Assembly: GCF_900182695.1 (NCBI RefSeq)
Contig: NZ_FXTK01000024.1
Coordinates: forward strand, 1 to 44,801
Source: Paracoccus laeviglucosivorans
Lineage (GTDB): Bacteria > Pseudomonadota > Alphaproteobacteria > Rhodobacterales > Rhodobacteraceae
Direction: 5' to 3'
DNA: 44,801 nucleotides
Shown: piece after piece, positions 43,543 to 44,801 of the stretch
Numbering within the stretch: position 1 is the stretch's first letter
Layout of the letters: each line of letters begins with the position of its first letter
Notes under the pieces: generated by a model
What the model saw: the letters and a program-made list of their open reading frames with translations, nothing else
Told to the model about the DNA's origin: nothing
Databases searched by the model: none
Made by a program: the position numbers and the translations under genes

Positions 43543-44481
43543 ATGAACGATACAATCGGAATCGATATCGGAAAAGACACTCTCGTCATTCACCGTCTGC
43601 CAGACACGGCGACCCTCGAGGTCGGCAATAACAAGGCCGGTCTGACCACACTTCTACGCTGGTTGGGCCGGGACGAAGCGTTGCGCGTCGTCTTTGAGCC
43701 TACTGGCCCTTACCATAGGCTCTTGGAAAAGACGCTGGCAGCGGCGAACATTGCCATGATCAAGGTGAACCCGCGGCAGGCACGGCGCTTTGCCGAAGCC
43801 ATCGGTCGCCTCGCCAAGACGGACCGGGTCGATGCGGCAATGCTGGCGCGGCTTGGGGCGACGCTGGATCTTCAAGCTCTTCCGCCTAAAAGCGAAATTC
43901 TGCACGATCTGAGAGAGTTACGCGTTTCCCGCCAAGGCCGGGTGAAGGATCGCATTGCCCTGACGGTGCGCCTCCGGCACGCCAATCTTGCGTTGATCAA
44001 GCACCAGCTCCGGCTCAGCATTCGTCAGGTGGAGGCGCATCTGGCCGAAATCGACGCTGCCATTCTCGAAGCTGTCAGGGCGGACGAAGCATTGTCGCAA
44101 CGCTTTGACATCCTGACCAGCATTCCGGGCATCGGCGAGATCGCAGCCTGTGCCATGCTGATCGAGATGCCGGAACTCGGCCAGTTGGAGGCCAGACAGG
44201 CGGCAGCTTTGGCGGGCCTCGCGCCCATCACCCAGCAGTCAGGTAAATGGAAGGGGCTTGCGCACATCCAGGGCGGGCGGGCCGGCCTGCGAAGGTCTCT
44301 CTACATGCCCGCCCTGGTCGCCACGCGCTACAACGCGCCACTCAGGGAAAAATACCAGAAGCTGATTGCCAGCGGGAAGGCCGCGAAAATCGCCATCACC
44401 GCGATCATGCGAAAGCTGATCGTCCTCGCCAACGCGCTTCTGCGCGACAAACGAAACTGGACGCCAAATACCTCTTGCTGA
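43543..44481 (+). mobile_element. IS110-family recombinase gene, apparently intact
   Basis: A 312-residue recombinase (316 if the ATG at 43531 is used; AAAAGG before 43543 favours the shorter form). The N-terminal DEDD/RuvC-like domain shows IGIDIGKDTL, VFEPTGPYH and AKTDRVDAAML. The C-terminal domain carries the helix-hairpin-helix SIPGIGEIAACAM and the conserved Ser region GLRRSLYMPAL. No stops or frameshifts are seen. The non-coding part lies upstream of the gene, as in the IS110 group rather than IS1111. The element abuts an IS3-type fragment on its 3' side and may have inserted into it. Confidence 0.88.
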
Positions 44482-44483
44482 CA

Positions 44484-44728
44484 ACGGATACTACTGCCTG
44501 CGCCTGCTGATCGGTTTCGATGCTGTTGAAGTAGACCACGGCGGGCGGCTGTCCGCCATGGGCAGTGTGGGGTCTTCGATGGTTGTAGAAGGTGATCCAA
44601 GATCCGATGGCGGCCTTTGCCTGCGACCCTGTTTCCCAGGCGTGCAGATAGACGCATTCATACTTCAGCGACCGCCACAGACGCTCGATGAAGACATTGT
44701 CGATGCGTAAGCGGCGGCTGCGCCCCAC
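44484..44728 (-). mobile_element. IS3-type transposase OrfB, C-terminal fragment
   Basis: The minus strand reads IDNVFIERLWRSLKYECVYL, then WITFYNHRRPHTAHGGQPP and AVVYFNSIETDQQAQAV. This is the end of the integrase core of IS3-family OrfB, including the catalytic Glu in FIERLW. The upstream part is missing; homology begins near 44712, next to an IS66 remnant. The natural C-terminal end runs into the IS110 element at about 44484, so the gene is broken at both sides. Confidence 0.82.
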
Positions 44729-44734
44729 TTACGT

Positions 44735-44801
44735 TCAGCTTGACGGCTTGAAGTTCCAGGGCAACAGGACGTCGATCTGAGCCTGCGGGTGGCCGGCTGC
44801 G
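44735..44801 (-). mobile_element. IS66-type transposase (TnpC), C-terminal remnant entering from the right
   Basis: Read on the minus strand from the window edge, the frame gives AAGHPQAQIDVLLPWNFKPS and a final Ser before the stop at 44737-44735. The IDxLLPW motif is the standard C-terminal ending of IS66 TnpC proteins. Only 21 codons are in the window. Confidence 0.65.

Overview
The window is GC-rich DNA from an alphaproteobacterium, most likely a member of the Rhodobacteraceae close to Paracoccus. This is inferred from codon use, the TRAP and ABC transporters, the small DUF892/CsbD stress genes and the IS types, not from a marker gene. No rRNA, tRNA or core housekeeping operon was recognised. 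Fragments of at least four IS families frame the catabolic blocks, so this looks like an accessory region (plasmid, chromid or chromosomal island).

Region 1 (473-15353) looks like one catabolic and uptake system for an unidentified nitrogen-containing organic compound. It has a 2Fe-2S ferredoxin, a ferredoxin reductase and two single-subunit Rieske oxygenases of the carnitine/glycine-betaine type. It also has a flavin monooxygenase, a RidA-type imine deaminase, a DUF1028 protein, an M20 amide hydrolase, two LysR regulators and a complete PotABCD-like ABC importer. A near-identical operator (TTAGSATCASCCTAATC, 15 bases, then CGTAATTT) lies before the flavin monooxygenase operon and again before the importer, about 7.4 kb away. 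It ties the two units into one regulon.

Region 2 (15354-23276) mixes a small stress cassette with decayed DNA. The cassette holds a DUF892 ferritin-like protein with a histone-like tail, a 24-residue membrane peptide overlapping a glycine-zipper membrane protein, a thermonuclease-like protein and a CsbD protein. The decayed part is an error-prone polymerase DnaE2 that has lost its PHP domain, plus IS1182- and IS481-type transposase fragments.

Region 3 (23279-33765) is a minus-strand operon: RidA, a polar amino-acid-type ABC importer, hydantoinase/oxoprolinase HyuA and HyuB, and a class I aminotransferase. A GntR/FCD regulator lies at each side. It probably takes up and opens a lactam, hydantoin or similar amino-acid derivative.

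Region 4 (33781-43217) holds a 2,5-dioxopentanoate (ketoglutarate semialdehyde) dehydrogenase and a 5-dehydro-4-deoxyglucarate dehydratase, which together form the lower oxidative aldarate/uronate pathway to 2-oxoglutarate. Next to them is a second operon of TRAP transporter, nitrilase-family amidohydrolase, HpaI-type aldolase and RraA-like protein. Two more GntR/FCD regulators belong to these operons.

Region 5 (43218-44801) is an apparently intact IS110-family element whose upstream non-coding part is a candidate bridge RNA. It abuts fragments of an IS3-type and an IS66-type transposase.
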